DNA from: Hyperoodon ampullatus | Taxonomy: Eukaryota > Chordata > Mammalia > Artiodactyla > Ziphiidae | Reading direction: 5' to 3' | Length of the DNA: 64,000 nucleotides | Assembly: GCA_949752795.1 (NCBI GenBank) | Contig: OX457061.1 | Location: 43,432,338 to 43,496,337 of the forward strand | In this document: piece by piece, positions 27,136 through 39,681 of the stretch | Layout of the letters: each line of letters starts with the position of its first letter | How positions within the stretch are numbered: the first letter of the stretch is position 1 | Notes under the pieces: generated by a model | Database searches by the model: none | Seen by the model: only the letters and a program-made list of their open reading frames with translations | What the model was told of the DNA's origin: nothing | Translations under genes and position numbers: made by a program

Positions 27136-27599
27136 GGATCATCACTATCTCCTCGAGAGACGCTGCCCTGCGATCCCTTTTACTTTGCACCGTTGTCCTC
27201 ACTGTTTCAAAGCAGCACCACCCACCCGCGCACCCCACCCCCCGGTTATGCACACTCTAAACCGTCTCTCACTTGCTCTATCCCGTGGCCCCTCGCAGGT
27301 CCCCGCACCCATCACCCCAAGGAAGGGATTTCCTGAGAACCCACTGCTGAACCAAAACCCAATTAGGCCAATGCTAGAAATCCAAGTTACAATGCTATTT
27401 AACAACCCAACGACTCCTTTTTGTCCTCAACATTTTCCTTTTCCTCGCTTTGCTGCCTTCCAATTTTCCCCGCTGGTCACAAAACCCCTCATGTCTAAGC
27501 TGACCATCTTTTTCTGACCTCCGGGACTCAATAGGGCCCCAATCTTCAGTCTTCAAGGGTCCTGTCCAATGTCGTTTTATCTCCTTCCTCCTAGATGTT

Positions 27600-28515
<916 letters not shown>

Positions 28516-28642
28516 CTAATTCCTGAGGAAATAATGTTTGTATGAATAACTGAGGAACAGTTCCTTCTGGGTACGCAAAGGTTTAGTTTATGAAGGATTT
28601 ACATAGATGTTCTTTCATTAAGTGACAGACATGAACTTTTTA

Positions 28643-29307
28643 CAAGATATTGAATATAGTTCCCTGTGCTATACAGTAGGTCCTTGTTTATCTATTTTAT
28701 ATATAGTAGTGTGTATCTGTATCTGTTAAACCCAAGTTCCCAATATATCCATCCCCCCCACTCCTTTCCCGTTTGGTAACCATAAGTTTGTTTTCTATGT
28801 CTGTGAGTCTATTTCTGTTTTGTAAATAAGTTCATTTGTATCATTTTTTAGATCCCACAAATATTTGTCTTTGTCTGACTTCACTTAGTATGATAATCTC
28901 TAGGTCCATCCATATTGCTGCGAATGGCATTTATATCCTCCTTTTAAAGGGCTGAGTAATATTCCATTGTACATACGTACCACATCTTCTTTACCCATTC
29001 ATCTGTCAATGGACATTTAGGTTGCTTCCATGTCTTGGTTATTGTAAATAGTGCTGCTGTGAACACTGGGGTGCATGTGTCTTTTAGAATTAGAGTTTTC
29101 TTCTTTTCCAGATATATGCCTAGGAGTGGGATTGCAGGATCATATGGTATTTTTCATTTTTTAAGGAACCTCCATACTGTTCTCCATAGTGGCTGTGCCA
29201 GTTTACATTTCCCCAACAATGTGAAGGGTTCCCTTTTCTCCACGTCGTCTCCAGCATTTATTATTTGTAGACTTCTTGATGATGGCCATTTTGACCAGTG
29301 CAAGGTG
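28643..29307 (-). mobile_element. L1 fragment truncated at both ends, with target-site duplication
   Basis: Antisense L1, covering the last part of ORF2 and most of the 3' UTR (attgaatatagttccctgtg at the left; tgatgatggccattttgacc at the right). A 17-bp duplication, cagacatgaacttttta at 28626-28642 and cagacattaacttttta at 29308-29324, differs at one base. The last ~120 bp of the usual L1 3' end and any long A-tail are missing; the copy stops at ...atatcttgta. Coding frames are decayed. Confidence 0.85.
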
Positions 29308-29439
29308 CAGACATTAACTTTTTATCACATTCATCTTTTTTAACCCTGGTCCCAATTACTACCTCGGACATCTCTCCGATTTGGGGGCTGGTTGTACTTT
29401 CTAGGCTACTCTGCACACCTTGCCTCTGCTCATATAACC

Positions 29440-29530
29440 TTTGTAAAGCTTTATATTATGGAAATATTCAGTAGAGAGAAGATCATAATGACCCCTCATG
29501 TACCCATCTTCCAGCTTCAACAATGATCAC
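29440..29530 (-). mobile_element. Small L1M 3' fragment (tentative)
   Basis: The stretch tgacccctcatgtacccatc followed by ttccagcttcaacaatgatc resembles the reverse strand of old L1M 3' sequence, the same part seen near 43520. Confidence 0.5.
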
Positions 29531-30081
29531 TTTGCCAGTCATTATTATGTAAGCTCTCCAGAAGCCTTCCCCAACTTGTGCCCCCACACACTGCTGGCTC
29601 AGGAAACATCCTTGCCAGTGAGCTCAAGAAGGCCAGTCATGCTGCCACAAAGGCAATGCCCAGGAGCATGCCAGCTGGCCTCTGGTGCCTCTAGTTCTCT
29701 GCTCACCCACCACGGTGTCACAGCAGGGCACAGCTGGCATTTGTTGGTGCCACACACACATGCTGAGCTCCTGTCCTGTGTCAGTCACTGACCAAAGCTG
29801 CGGTGGCATCAAGAAGACAATGACCCAAAGAGGGGCCTCAGACATTCATGAGCAAATAGGGTGATACATCACAATGATAATTCAAGCTCCAAACACAATG
29901 CCTGAATGAACTGGCTCTGCTGCATCGCTGTACAGCTTGATCTCTTGACATGCCTGTCTTGAAACTTATGCTTCCACCTTATGAAATGTCTGCAGCTGCC
30001 CAAATGACATGGGCCATGCCCCCCTGCCCCTGCCTGTGTTCATCCCTCTGCCTGGGATGCTGACTTGGTCAGGGTCACTGG

Positions 30082-30921
30082 TGTTGGAGGTTGAATAATG
30101 CCCCGCCCCAAAGGTATCCGCATCCTAATCCCTGTAACTTATGAATATGTTACCTTACATGGCAAAAAGGACTTTTTAAAATAAATTTATTTATTTATTT
30201 ATTTATTGGCTGTATTGGGTCTTTGTTGCTGCATGCGGGCTTTCTGCAGTTGTGGAGAGCAGGGGCTACTCTTCGTTGCAGTGCGCGGGCTTCTCACTGC
30301 GGTGGCTTCTCTTGTTGTGGAGCACGGGCTCTAGGCACGCAGGCTTCAGTAAGTGTGGCTCGCAGGCTCTAGAGTACAGGCTCAGTAGTTGTGGCGCACG
30401 GGCTTAATTGCTCCTCGGCATGTGGGGTCTTCCTGGACCAGGGCTCGAACCCATGTCCCCTGCATTGGCAGGCAGATTCTTAACCACTGCACCACCAGGG
30501 AGCAAAAGGGGCTTTGCAGGTATGATTAAGGATCTTGATGTGGGGAAATAAGCCTGGATTATTCGAGTGGGCCCCAGTGTCATCATAAACAAGGGTCCTT
30601 CTAAGAGACCGGCAGGAGGGGCAAGAGAGAGAAACTATTAAGATAGAAGCAGAGGTCAGAGAGGAGAGAAGATGCTGTGCTGCTGGCTTTGAAGAAGGAA
30701 GAAGAGGCCATGAGCCGAGGAATGTGGGCAGCTCTAAAAGCTGGAAAAGGCAAGGAAACAAATTCTACCCTAGGCCCTCCAGAAGGAGCCAGGACATCTT
30801 GACTTTAACTAAGTAAACTGATTTCAGACTTCTGCCTCCAGAACTGTAAGAGAAATAATTTGTGTTGTTTAGGCCACTGAGTTTGTAATAGTTTGTTACA
30901 GCAGCCATAAGAACTAATACA
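30082..30921 (+). mobile_element. MaLR-like LTR interrupted by a SINE
   Basis: Begins TGTTGGAGGTTGAATAATG and ends AAGAACTAATACA. The inner parts tatgattaaggatcttgatg, gagtgggccccagtgtcatc and gaactgtaagagaaataatt are typical of MLT1-like LTRs. Flanks are ACTGG and CCTGG, a 5-bp duplication with one change. The SINE-free length is about 514 bp. Antisense to NTRK2. The subfamily is not certain. Confidence 0.75.
30176..30501 (-). mobile_element. CHR-type SINE (long form) inside the LTR
   Basis: Inverted copy with a TTTA-rich tail (30182-30208) and cactgcaccaccaggg at the 5' end. Target duplication GCAAAAAGGACTTT (30162-30175) versus GCAAAAGGGGCTTT (30502-30515), two differences. Confidence 0.92.
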
Positions 30922-31334
30922 CCTGGCTAACACTTAGCAGTCCTCCAAGACTGGGCTTGGCCATCAGCTTTCTGAGAAACGTTCGCTGACCGCCTCATCA
31001 TTGTCACATCCCCACGGCCTGGCCTCCCAGGCTAGGTTGGATGACCCTTCTAGGTACACCTCGTACCCACCTCTATCATATTGCCAGCCACAGTACATTC
31101 TCACTGCATGTTTATTTGCTTATCTCTGGTGTATATGGTGAGATTCTTGACCCAGGGACTGTGCCTTCCACCTCTGCACTGCTGGCATTGGGCACAGCGC
31201 CAGGCACATGGCAGGTATTCAAGATTTATTTGTGCAATGAGCCAGGGTTTAAACCTGGACCTTTTGATGAGAAGCGAGAACACCTCCCCTTTGGGTACCA
31301 TAGTGTGAGGATCTGCCTTTGACTGAAAGGAGAA

Positions 31335-31455
31335 CACAGACTTTGGCTCTGCTCTGGACCTCTCTGAACTCTGGCTTTCTCTTCTGTAGGGTGAGGGTAA
31401 CAATATCATCTACTTCACAGGGTCCCTGGGAGGATTGGATGAGATACACTAAGTT
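31335..31455 (+). mobile_element. MIR SINE fragment
   Basis: Sense MIR middle part: ggacctctctgaactctggc, cttctgtagggtgagggtaa and ggattggatgagatac. Confidence 0.65.
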
Positions 31456-31868
31456 GAGATGCCTCCCAGGCTCCCTGGTACAGACAGATATTTGGGAGAT
31501 TTGAATTTGAAACTCCAACCAAGTTGCATTCAATTTGCTCGCGCTAGGATCCAAGAAGGTCAAAAGGTGCATGGATAAGGCAGGGGGCCAGCCCAAGGCA
31601 TGAAAGTGCCCCTGAGTCTGCCACTGGTTCCCTCCTGAAATCCCTTACAGTCTGCAGAGTTTTCTCAGAGATCTAGTCTTTTTATGCAGGGGCTTCTCTG
31701 AGTCGCTGAGATAGCTTATTTCTATGGCCTTGGTCCATCCTTAACAGTGTGTTGGAGAAGGCAAATGAAACTTTCAGGTCATTATCACAAAGCATGAACA
31801 AATTCTGCATGTAAATTTTCTTCTCAAGTTTCAGCTATGTAGTGTTGATTCAAGAATGCTAAATTTTT

Positions 31869-31920
31869 TGTGTGTGTATGTGTGTGTGTGTGTGTCTGTG
31901 TGCCTGTGTGTGTGTGTGTT
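31869..31920 (+). repeat. (TG)n microsatellite, interrupted
   Basis: TG repeats broken by TATG, TCTG and TGCC units. Confidence 0.93.
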
Positions 31921-33227
31921 AGAGAAAGAGGTGGGGGGATGTCAGACAGTGGGGTAGAGTGGGAAAGAAGATAGGATTTTCAATGGGGAGGCACCAAACT
32001 GAAAAACTTAACAAGCATTTCATATTTCCATTTCCTAGCAAAATCCTATGGGAAGAGGCTCCACTCTTAGTGCAATGTTAAAAACTGTGCTTCAGTAACA
32101 TTTTTGAATTTAAGAGAGGAGATTTCACTATTCATGGGACAAATGCATTTCACAAACCTGGCCTCATCCTATGTGCCCATCCATTTTTACATGTCAAGTT
32201 CTTTTTCTAAATTATAATCCAATTCTATTTTAAGAGATTCAGAAAATATGGCGGTAACGAGTTGGGCAAAATCATCTTCTGAATTTGGCACTCGAAGGAC
32301 AGAATTTTTCTAAGGGTGGAACCATAGCCAGACAGCAATCAGAAGCTGGAAAAATCCTGCTATCAACCCTATTTATAGAATTCATCTCTGTTTTAGCACC
32401 ATGGCTGATTGTGTCCCTTGGCAATGGACATGAGGCGGCAGCTTACCTCACTGACAACTCCCTCTACTGAAGTTTCATTTTGACAGGCATATTTGCCCCA
32501 TCACTGAGCATTGCTATTTTCTTATTCCTAGTGTCTGCTTTGTAGCTTCATTTCTTCTTATTCCTGGTGAATTTCCTGACACTCTAAAGATGCCATCCTT
32601 TCTGAAGACATTCTCAAGGGAGAGGTCTTATCCTGAGCTGCAGCGAGTTGCTGTCTGGAGTACACACTGAGTCAGAGTTGGAAGAGTGGATTAGCATGAT
32701 ATAAAGTCAAGCACAGAACTGAGAAACTAGTGAAAGTAAAATAGAAGTAAGAAAATAAAAACAAAAGGAAGCTTAACATTCATCTGAAATGCTTCTGCAC
32801 AATATTAAGGCTAATGGGAAGCTGGTAGGGGAGGCAAGAACACTTATTTGAAATCATTGGTGTGACTGGATGTCGTGAGCCATGACAAATGATTGTGCAT
32901 TTCAAAGTATAGGTGGTTTAGGAGGCACAAGGTAACACAAAGATTGTGTCCTTTTTAAAATACTGATGTCATATTCTTCCCCTATACTTTTTAGAGAGCA
33001 TAGCAACAGAGTTAAGGTGAAAGAGAAAAAAAAGAAGAGATTATTATGGCAAAACCTCACAATGCCCAATGCACACCACTGTGCTTAAAGCAGAGATGGA
33101 AATGAGTAAACCCTCCTATGAGGCAACCAAGATGCATTAGAATGTTTGTCAACATGCCTAAGCTCTTCTGGGTCAAGATCTGTTACTAATGGAGACTGTT
33201 TACTCTTCTGATATCTTCTAGACCTGC

Positions 33228-33540
33228 ACTGTCCAATATGGTAGCCAATAGTCACGTGTAGTTAGTGATCATCTGAAATATGGTCCAAATTGAGATGTGT
33301 GTAAAATACAGATTTCAGATTCTGAAAACTTCGTATGCATGAAATACCTCATTAATATTTTTAGATTAATAGTATATTGAAATGATGATATTTTAGATAG
33401 GTTGAATTAAATAAAACACATCAATACAATGAGTTTCATCTGTTTCTTTTTACTTTTTAATGTGTAGACTAGGAAATTTTAAAACAGAAATGTGGCTTGC
33501 TTTTGTGGTCCATGTTATACTTCTATTGGACAGACCTGTT
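33228..33540 (+). mobile_element. hAT-type non-autonomous DNA transposon, ~310 bp
   Basis: Inverted ends: left cactgtccaatatgg, right tctattggacag, which pair over the CTGTCCAATA core. The interior is AT-rich without coding capacity. Flanks ttctagac and ttctataa fit the 8-bp NTCTAGAN target preference of hAT-Charlie elements with two differences. The exact family name is not certain. Confidence 0.7.
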
Positions 33541-33929
33541 CTATAAAAGTCACCTTAGTAAGCTGTTAATGGGTCAACCTACCTCTTGGGAATGTTGGAA
33601 AACAATGTTAAACTGAAATAGAGTTAAGGCAGACACCCTCCCTATAAGGTCCTTATAAGCAATGATTATTCAAGTACTTAGGGTAAGCCATAGTCACAAG
33701 GCTATGTGATTCTTCTAACTTACAGGGCCTTCTCTAAAGAAAAGTAGAGGAAGCTTCTAACCAATGCTTACAAAAGTGAACTTTTGAGGAGTATATTGTA
33801 ATAAATTCAGAGATAGAAAGAGCTTGATAGAAATAAAATCTTAGAAACTAGGAAGAGTGTAGTAGCTGTCTCCCCAACATTCCTACAAATGTAAAAGCTA
33901 ATTAGATGACTGTATAAAAACAGTAATGA

Positions 33930-34130
33930 GGGCTTCCCTGGTGGCGAAGTGGTTGAGAGTCTGCCTGCCGATGCAGGGGACACGGGTTCGTGCCCCGGTC
34001 CGGGAAGATCCCACATGCTGCGGAGCGGCTGGGCCCGTGAGCCATGGCCGCTGAGCTTGCACGTCCGGAGCCTGTGCTCCGCAACGGGAGAGGCCACAAC
34101 AGTGAGAGGCCCACGTACCGCAAAAAAAAA
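33930..34130 (+). mobile_element. Young CHR-type SINE with perfect target duplication
   Basis: Starts gggcttccctggtggcg, ends gtaccgc plus A-tail. A perfect 14-bp duplication AAAAACAGTAATGA lies at 33916-33929 and 34131-34144. The internal B box GGTTCGTGCC at 33985-33994 is intact and the A-box region (tggcgaagtgg) has one change. High CpG content is retained, which also argues for a recent insertion. Antisense to NTRK2. Confidence 0.96.
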
Positions 34131-34205
34131 AAAAACAGTAATGATCACACACACACTCAGATAGTGCTCGCTGTACTAGAAATCAACACTCTGTGTAACT
34201 TTGCA

Positions 34206-34259
34206 GTTACATATGATTGACTGCAAAGGCCAGCCAATCATACGTAACTGGCCTTTGCA
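34206..34259. repeat. Interleaved inverted repeats (A-B-A'-B')
   Basis: Arm A GTTACATATGATTG (34206-34219) pairs with A' CAATCATACGTAAC (34235-34248), 13 of 14. Arm B TGCAAAGGCCAG (34222-34233) pairs perfectly with B' CTGGCCTTTGCA (34248-34259). The order A-B-A'-B' gives either of two hairpins or, in RNA, an H-type pseudoknot topology. Function unknown; no family recognised. Confidence 0.85.
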
Positions 34260-35082
34260 AGGACTTTAATTATATACCAAGTGCCAGCGTTAAATACAAG
34301 ATTCATAGCCAGGGTGTTGACTGCTGCTATGTTTATTTTCACAATGGTGCTCTCATGGTTCCAAATCTAACAAGCCAACCATCCAATGGGAAACATGAGG
34401 TTAATTTCTAATTCATATACTTAAAAATACTTGCAATAATTTGGGGGATAAAATTGATGGTTTGTGCATGTATATTACATCAAGTTGCATAATACAAATG
34501 CTAAATCTTTGAAAGATGGGAAACTAATTCATAGCAACTGTCATATTAGAGAAATATTGACTCAAAAGAGTGAATCAGAAGTTGGCCTCCGACATGGACA
34601 ACTGCAAGATATTTACAGGCTTTAAATATGCTAGCATACAATTGACTGAGACAATTCCACTAGATAGAAAGGAGCTGGTAGATCACAGTAGACCATGACT
34701 CGATTACGAGTTCTGCTGTCATGTTAAAGTCAATTAAAAAGCAGCCCATCTATCACAATGCACGTGTTCTAGAGATACAGAGGAGTGAAATGAATACTCC
34801 AGCTATGTCTGGTATCAGATGAGACCTCATTAGAGTGAAATGCACTGCTTGTTTTCAGCATTTCTGAAAAGATGTAGATAAATTGGAGAAAAGCCAGAAA
34901 AAAAGGGTTAACAGGACAAATTAACAAGACAAAAAACAGATCTCCCATCAAAGGTTAAAAGTTGAAGTTACTGGGAAAGGAACATTGATGGAGAAACTTA
35001 ATAAAGGGGGCCCACCGTGACAAGTACAAGAGGGATTCTGACACGGAAAATGTTACTGTCCATCCTACAGCACATGTGGGTG

Positions 35083-35140
35083 TGTACGTACACACACATA
35101 CACACACACACACACACAAGCACATGCACTCACACACACG
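35083..35140 (+). repeat. (CA)n microsatellite, interrupted
   Basis: CA repeats broken by GTACGT, ATA, AGC and CTC units. Confidence 0.9.
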
Positions 35141-35527
35141 CCAGGGAAGAATGCACTTCCACTAAAGGACATAGAAATCTATTAAGCAATGCCCAGACCA
35201 TAAAGATGATTAAGCCTTTTAACAAGCCACTGTTAAAGTTCTACCATTTCTGTTCCCAGAAACTTGTAAAGATGGAATTGGTAGTACTTTCTGCAACATT
35301 ATATTCTGTTAAGGAATAAAATCGATTTTTTTAGGGCAACACTGACAAATGTTCTCTTAAATACACTAACCTGGTCATTATCAATTTCTATTTTGTGGGA
35401 ACAGGGATTTCACACACCAATTTAAATGGAGAAATGGAGGGGGGCACGGGAGGAGGAAGGAATGGTTGAGAGACTTCACAGTTAATCGAGATGTGAGGAC
35501 TGATGTGACAACTATCAGTAGAAAATA

Positions 35528-35816
35528 AAAAGAAGGAAGGAAAGGAAGAAAGGGAGGAAGGAAAGAAGGGAGGGAGGGAGGAAGGGAGGGAGGGAGGAAG
35601 GAAGGAAGGAAGGAAGGAAAGAAGGGAGGGAGGAAGGGAGGAAGGAAGGAAAGAAGGAAGGAAGGAAGGAAAGAAGGGAGGGAGGGAGGAAGGGAGGGAG
35701 GGAGGAAGGAAGGAAGGAACGAAGGAAGGAATGAAGGGAGGAAGGAAAGAAGGGAGGGAGGGGGGAAGGGAGGGAGGGAGGGAGGAAGGAAGGAAGGGAG
35801 GAGAGGAGAAAGAAAA
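35528..35816 (+). repeat. GGAA/GGGA polypurine tract, ~289 bp
   Basis: Purines only except C at 35720 and T at 35732. It is built of GGAA, GGGA and GAAA units with partly repeated higher-order blocks (gaagggagggagg recurs). In the NTRK2 transcript this is a UUCC-rich run. It can adopt triplex-type structures on mirror-repeat grounds. Long open frames of Ser/Leu/Pro on the minus strand come only from this low-complexity DNA. Confidence 0.97.
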
Positions 35817-36424
35817 TAGCCATCTATCTTAAAAATAAACTTGCCTGGTGAAAACACTTGAATCGATGAACTCTTGACGCTCTTTCTCATTTACAAATGG
35901 TTTCCCTGTTCCAGAACTGAAGGATAAGCTGTCTTTTTCGAGATCTTCTACTGCCCTTACACATATTCTGAGACAACTGGCTCTAGTTGCTTCTGGCCCA
36001 TAAGTGGCCTCGCCTGTGTCACATGACCACCTTGGATGCTTGGACCTCAGGCAGGTGCCTGGCAGGAACACTGACTGGAGTAACTGGTTGCATGGCATTT
36101 CCTTCTTAAGGAATCTGAAGGTGAGTAATAGAGACCGTGGGAGCAGCAGCGGGCAGGAGGCAGCAGCCCAATGCTAGGGAACAGAGGAGGGGAGAGACAG
36201 CTGCGCCACACCAGCAGGGAAGCCTGGAGGAGAGCCCTAGTGCCTCCTGTGAGGATAACAAAGGGACCGTCCTAAGGGCCAGCTCAGATCCTGTGAGCTT
36301 CTGGATCCCAGCTGCTTCACTCACAGTGAGGCTCAGTGGTCCTGCAGATCCTATTTGAGTCATTCATCTTTCAGTTTTTCCTGTCAGATCTCTTTCCCCT
36401 TTTTGTTTAGCATCTCTAATATTC

Positions 36425-36890
36425 TTTCACAGAACCAATGCCTCCTTACATTTGGTCCATGTGTGTGGTTAGAGCTGACCTCATCTTCCATTTGCAAGGA
36501 TATACATGTGACCCAGGCCTAGATAATCAGAACATTCTATTCCCTTGGCTGGAGGGCCTGGTGAAACAACTCAAGACAAGCCAATACGAGTTGGTCCTTC
36601 GACTTTTGCATAATTGTTGGGAAAGAAGAACTCTCTTTTGGGTTGCTAGGATGGCCGCATCTAAGCCCAGAGCCACTGCTGACGAGTCTTTAGCATAGTG
36701 TGGGGAGAACCTGCCAGAGAATACAGTCAGCAGAGAAGAAAGCAGAGCCAGAAGATGGAGAGAGAGGGAGACAGAGAATTGCTGATGCCCTGGATCTTTC
36801 AGTGCCTGAAGCTAGAGCACCAGCAGCAAGGTCTTCCAGTAGCTTGGGCAAATACATTCCCTTTTCTACTTAAACCAGCTTGAGTTGGGT
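36425..36890 (+). mobile_element. Ancient interspersed repeat, LTR-like, family not identified
   Basis: The end reads ttcccttttctacttaaacc then agcttgagttgggttttcaa, and the middle has gaacctgccagagaatacag and agaagatggagagagagg. I recognise this arrangement as a widespread mammalian repeat but cannot name the family. Confidence 0.5.
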
Positions 36891-37159
36891 TTTCAATGAA
36901 TATTATACTGCTCTTATTATCAAAGCTGATTAGGGTATTTTGCTTGTATCCTCCTGAGGCCAAAGCACTCATCTGGAATCATTTGCCTTATTTCCACCTA
37001 TTCCCTTGAATTACATTTCTACCCAGGAAAACATGAAAATCTCTCTCGTCATTACACACAAATAAGCACAACTACACACTCCTTTGTATTACTTCATAAG
37101 TGGTATTACGTTGAATTTCCTCAGTTTGGTTTATTAGGGCATGTGTAGAATTCAGTATG

Positions 37160-37330
37160 TGAAAACGTGGTGCACAGTGGGCATGGGGCTGGTGAGGAGG
37201 TTGGAGTTTTAGTCCTAGGTCTGACATTAAGTGATCTCATTCAAGCTATGTAATTTTGGATAGGTCATTTATCTTCTCTGGACCTCGTTGGCAAAATGTA
37301 TGAGTTAAGCTAAAGAATTTCAATAATAGC
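37160..37330 (+). mobile_element. MIR SINE fragment
   Basis: Sense MIR: ggagttttagtcctaggtct, atgtaattttggataggtca and ttatcttctctggacctcgt. Confidence 0.65.
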
Positions 37331-37386
37331 TCTATATATCTGCACAGTGATTCAATCATTTCTAAAATGATTTCTCATTCGATTAT

Positions 37387-37388
<2 letters not shown>

Positions 37389-37419
<31 letters not shown>
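37389..37419 (+). repeat. (AT)n microsatellite
   Basis: About 15 AT units. Confidence 0.95.
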
Positions 37420-37420
<1 letters not shown>

Positions 37421-37495
37421 CTCATGAAATTATTTCTTACCTAGAAATGCCAACTGCCAATTATTTACTTTTTCAAAAGGCTATTATTTCAATAG

Positions 37496-37640
37496 CCCAT
37501 CCATCCATCCATCCATTCAACAAGCATTTATTGACTGCTACTACATATTAGGCAATGTGCTAAAAGGCATGTTTCCTATCCTCAAGAATATGCCACTGTA
37601 ATGGAGAAGATAGACACTCATGTCATTGACTAAATATACC
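37496..37640 (-). repeat. (CATC)n tract joined to an ancient MIR/L2-like fragment
   Basis: Five CATC units (37497-37516), then attcaacaagcatttattga and tactacatattaggcaatgt, the common mammalian repeat ending of the 'tttattgagtgcctactatgtgcc' type. Confidence 0.55.
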
Positions 37641-38064
37641 CATGAATACATGTATAATTAACAACCTTGACATATGCTGTAAAGGACAAGTACAGATGCC
37701 TTAATACGTGGAACTGGGAATTCTGACCTAGACGGGGGAGCAGCAAGGGGTAGTCTCCTTGAAGGAGCAACTCTAGCTGAGAGCTGATGGGTGAGTGGGA
37801 GCTGTGTGGCCCCAAGGCTGTGCTGGGGCCCTCCAGGCACAGGCATAGCCACAGCGTGTTGGATGCTACTTTGGGCTGGCTCACGGTAACGTGCCACATG
37901 GTGTATCAGTCAACTCCGCCAAAGCTCTTGCATCATTTCCTCTGTTGTTGACAAGCAAATATTCAGAAACATGAAAAACAAAAAGCCTTCATTAGATGCG
38001 AAAAAATGTGCCTGCTGAACTCAGATGTCACCATTTCGCATCTCGCCAAGTCTTCTTGTGCAGA

Positions 38065-38170
38065 ATCTCTGACTTGCTTTAACTTACACCTTGAGGAAGC
38101 CACTCAGCTTCTCTGGGTCTTGGATTTGCCATTTATAAAACATGGGACTTGGATTATAGATTATAGATAT
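38065..38170 (+). mobile_element. MIR SINE fragment
   Basis: Sense MIR middle: gaggaagccactcagcttct, tctgggtcttggatttgcca and tataaaacatgggacttgg. Confidence 0.55.
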
Positions 38171-39452
38171 GATTCCTAAGGCTTCTGTTGTGTTCAGCAT
38201 TTTCTGTTTCTAGAAGTACACCTGAGTTAGTGGAGAGGGGAAAGAGAGGCCATGAATCCTACAAAGCCCACTTGTGGCTGTATTTAAAAAATGAAAATTA
38301 GCGCACATTCACAGCACAAGGAAAGGTTGTAGGAATTGTAGCTATTGAAATGCAGGTCGGATGGAGCCAAAACTAGTTAACGCATCCACAGCTAATGCAG
38401 GGAAATGGTGATGCAGTGTTTCCTAGGCAATTGAGTTACTTAAAGGTAAAGGAACTCATTTTGATCAAAGACTGGTTTCTCTGCTTCTCATCCTCTCTGT
38501 GGGTTCTTCAGTTGTCATTCAGTGGAAAGGGACAAATCCATTTCACTAAAAAACAAAGGTTATCCAAAAAATCAAGAAAAGGGCAATGCGGCTGGATCCA
38601 AACAAGCAGATAGTCTAATGCGAGAGGCCTGCTCAGCCTCCCATGCTCCCTTGAGGGGCTTGCGCATGCCTTAGGGTCGCTCCCACTTTAAACTGGCTTC
38701 TGTGGATCCCTCAAACCTTAAGTCATTTGGGGCAAGCGATGCCAGAATTTACAGGAACCTGACATCTGTCAGTCTGAATGCAAAACCTCGGATTTCAAAC
38801 CAGTCAGTTCCTTCTAGAGAAGGAAAAAGGACAATAGCTGCTATTTCTTAGCATGCATAATCAATGCTGCAGGGGTTGCTAGGCAACAGGCAGGAAGACC
38901 GTCAAACATCCCTGGGTGCCTCCAATGGAGGAGAAGCAGCCCTGGCAGCCATTCCTCAGAGGTGAAGGGCTATGCAGGCCCTGGAGGCCACGTTCAGTTT
39001 GTCTCATTCCTTTAAAAAAATCCCTTTATTGTGGTCAGGACGGAACCATAGATATTTTCCTCCCGGGCTTATTAGATAGTCTTTGAATACACTTTCAATT
39101 GGCCCACACACCTAAAAATGAGCAGATCAGGCTGGTGAGAGGCAGCTCTGTGAAAGGTTCATGTGTTTTTCTGACCCAATTCATCCCGGAGCCCGTGAAA
39201 AATTGGACTTGTTTCTTCCGTGGCTGTAGCCTCTGGATCCCAGAAAGTTAAAATGGGCCTCCTCTCTGAAGCTTGAAATCATTCTGGCCAATGTAAGCAA
39301 AGCCTCCAATTTCAACGAAAGTTCACATTCAAGGTCATCGAGATGAGATTTCTTAGCTGTGTGACCTTGAAGTTGAAATGAATTTTTAAGCTGTAGATAT
39401 TTTGCTCTCTCTACTTGAAATAAAGGGACAAATTTGCTTGGTTTTTTTTTTG

Positions 39453-39681
39453 TTTTGTTTTTTTTGTTTGTTTGTTTTTTGTTTTTTTTGCAGTACGCGG
39501 GCCTCTCACTGTTGTGTCCTCTCCCGTTGCGGAGCACAGGCTCCGGACGCGCAGGCTCAGCGGCCATGGCTCACGGGCCCAGCCGCTCCGTGGCATGTGG
39601 GATCTTCCCAGACCAGGGCACGAACCCATGTCCCCTGCATCAGCAGGCGGACTCTCAACCACTGCGCCACCAGGGAAGCCC
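39453..39681 (-). mobile_element. Young CHR-type SINE (short form)
   Basis: Inverted copy, 5' end ccaccagggaagccc at its right; the left tail is a T-run interrupted by G (about 39441-39490). The body retains CpGs (ctccggacgcgcaggctcag). The target duplication is T/G-rich (tggtttt... on both sides), so its limits are imprecise. Same sense as NTRK2. Confidence 0.94.

Larger units (their letters stand above)
29940..31235 (+). mobile_element. L2 LINE fragment split by an LTR insertion
   Basis: The left piece (to 30081) has cctctgcctgggatgctgac. The right piece (from 30922) resumes with ctggctaacacttagcagtcctccaagactggg in two steps, then ctttctgagaaacgttcgct and an L2 end with cagcgccaggcacatggcag. 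The two pieces are contiguous in the L2 consensus, so the intervening 840 bp was inserted later. Confidence 0.75.

Noticed and set aside
33930..34130. tRNA gene suggested by A and B box
   Set aside because: The boxes belong to the tRNA-derived head of a CHR SINE; the cloverleaf is not kept.
35381..35890. Open frame of 169 codons on the minus strand rich in Ser, Leu, Pro and Phe
   Set aside because: Produced entirely by the GGAA polypurine tract; low complexity with no domain.
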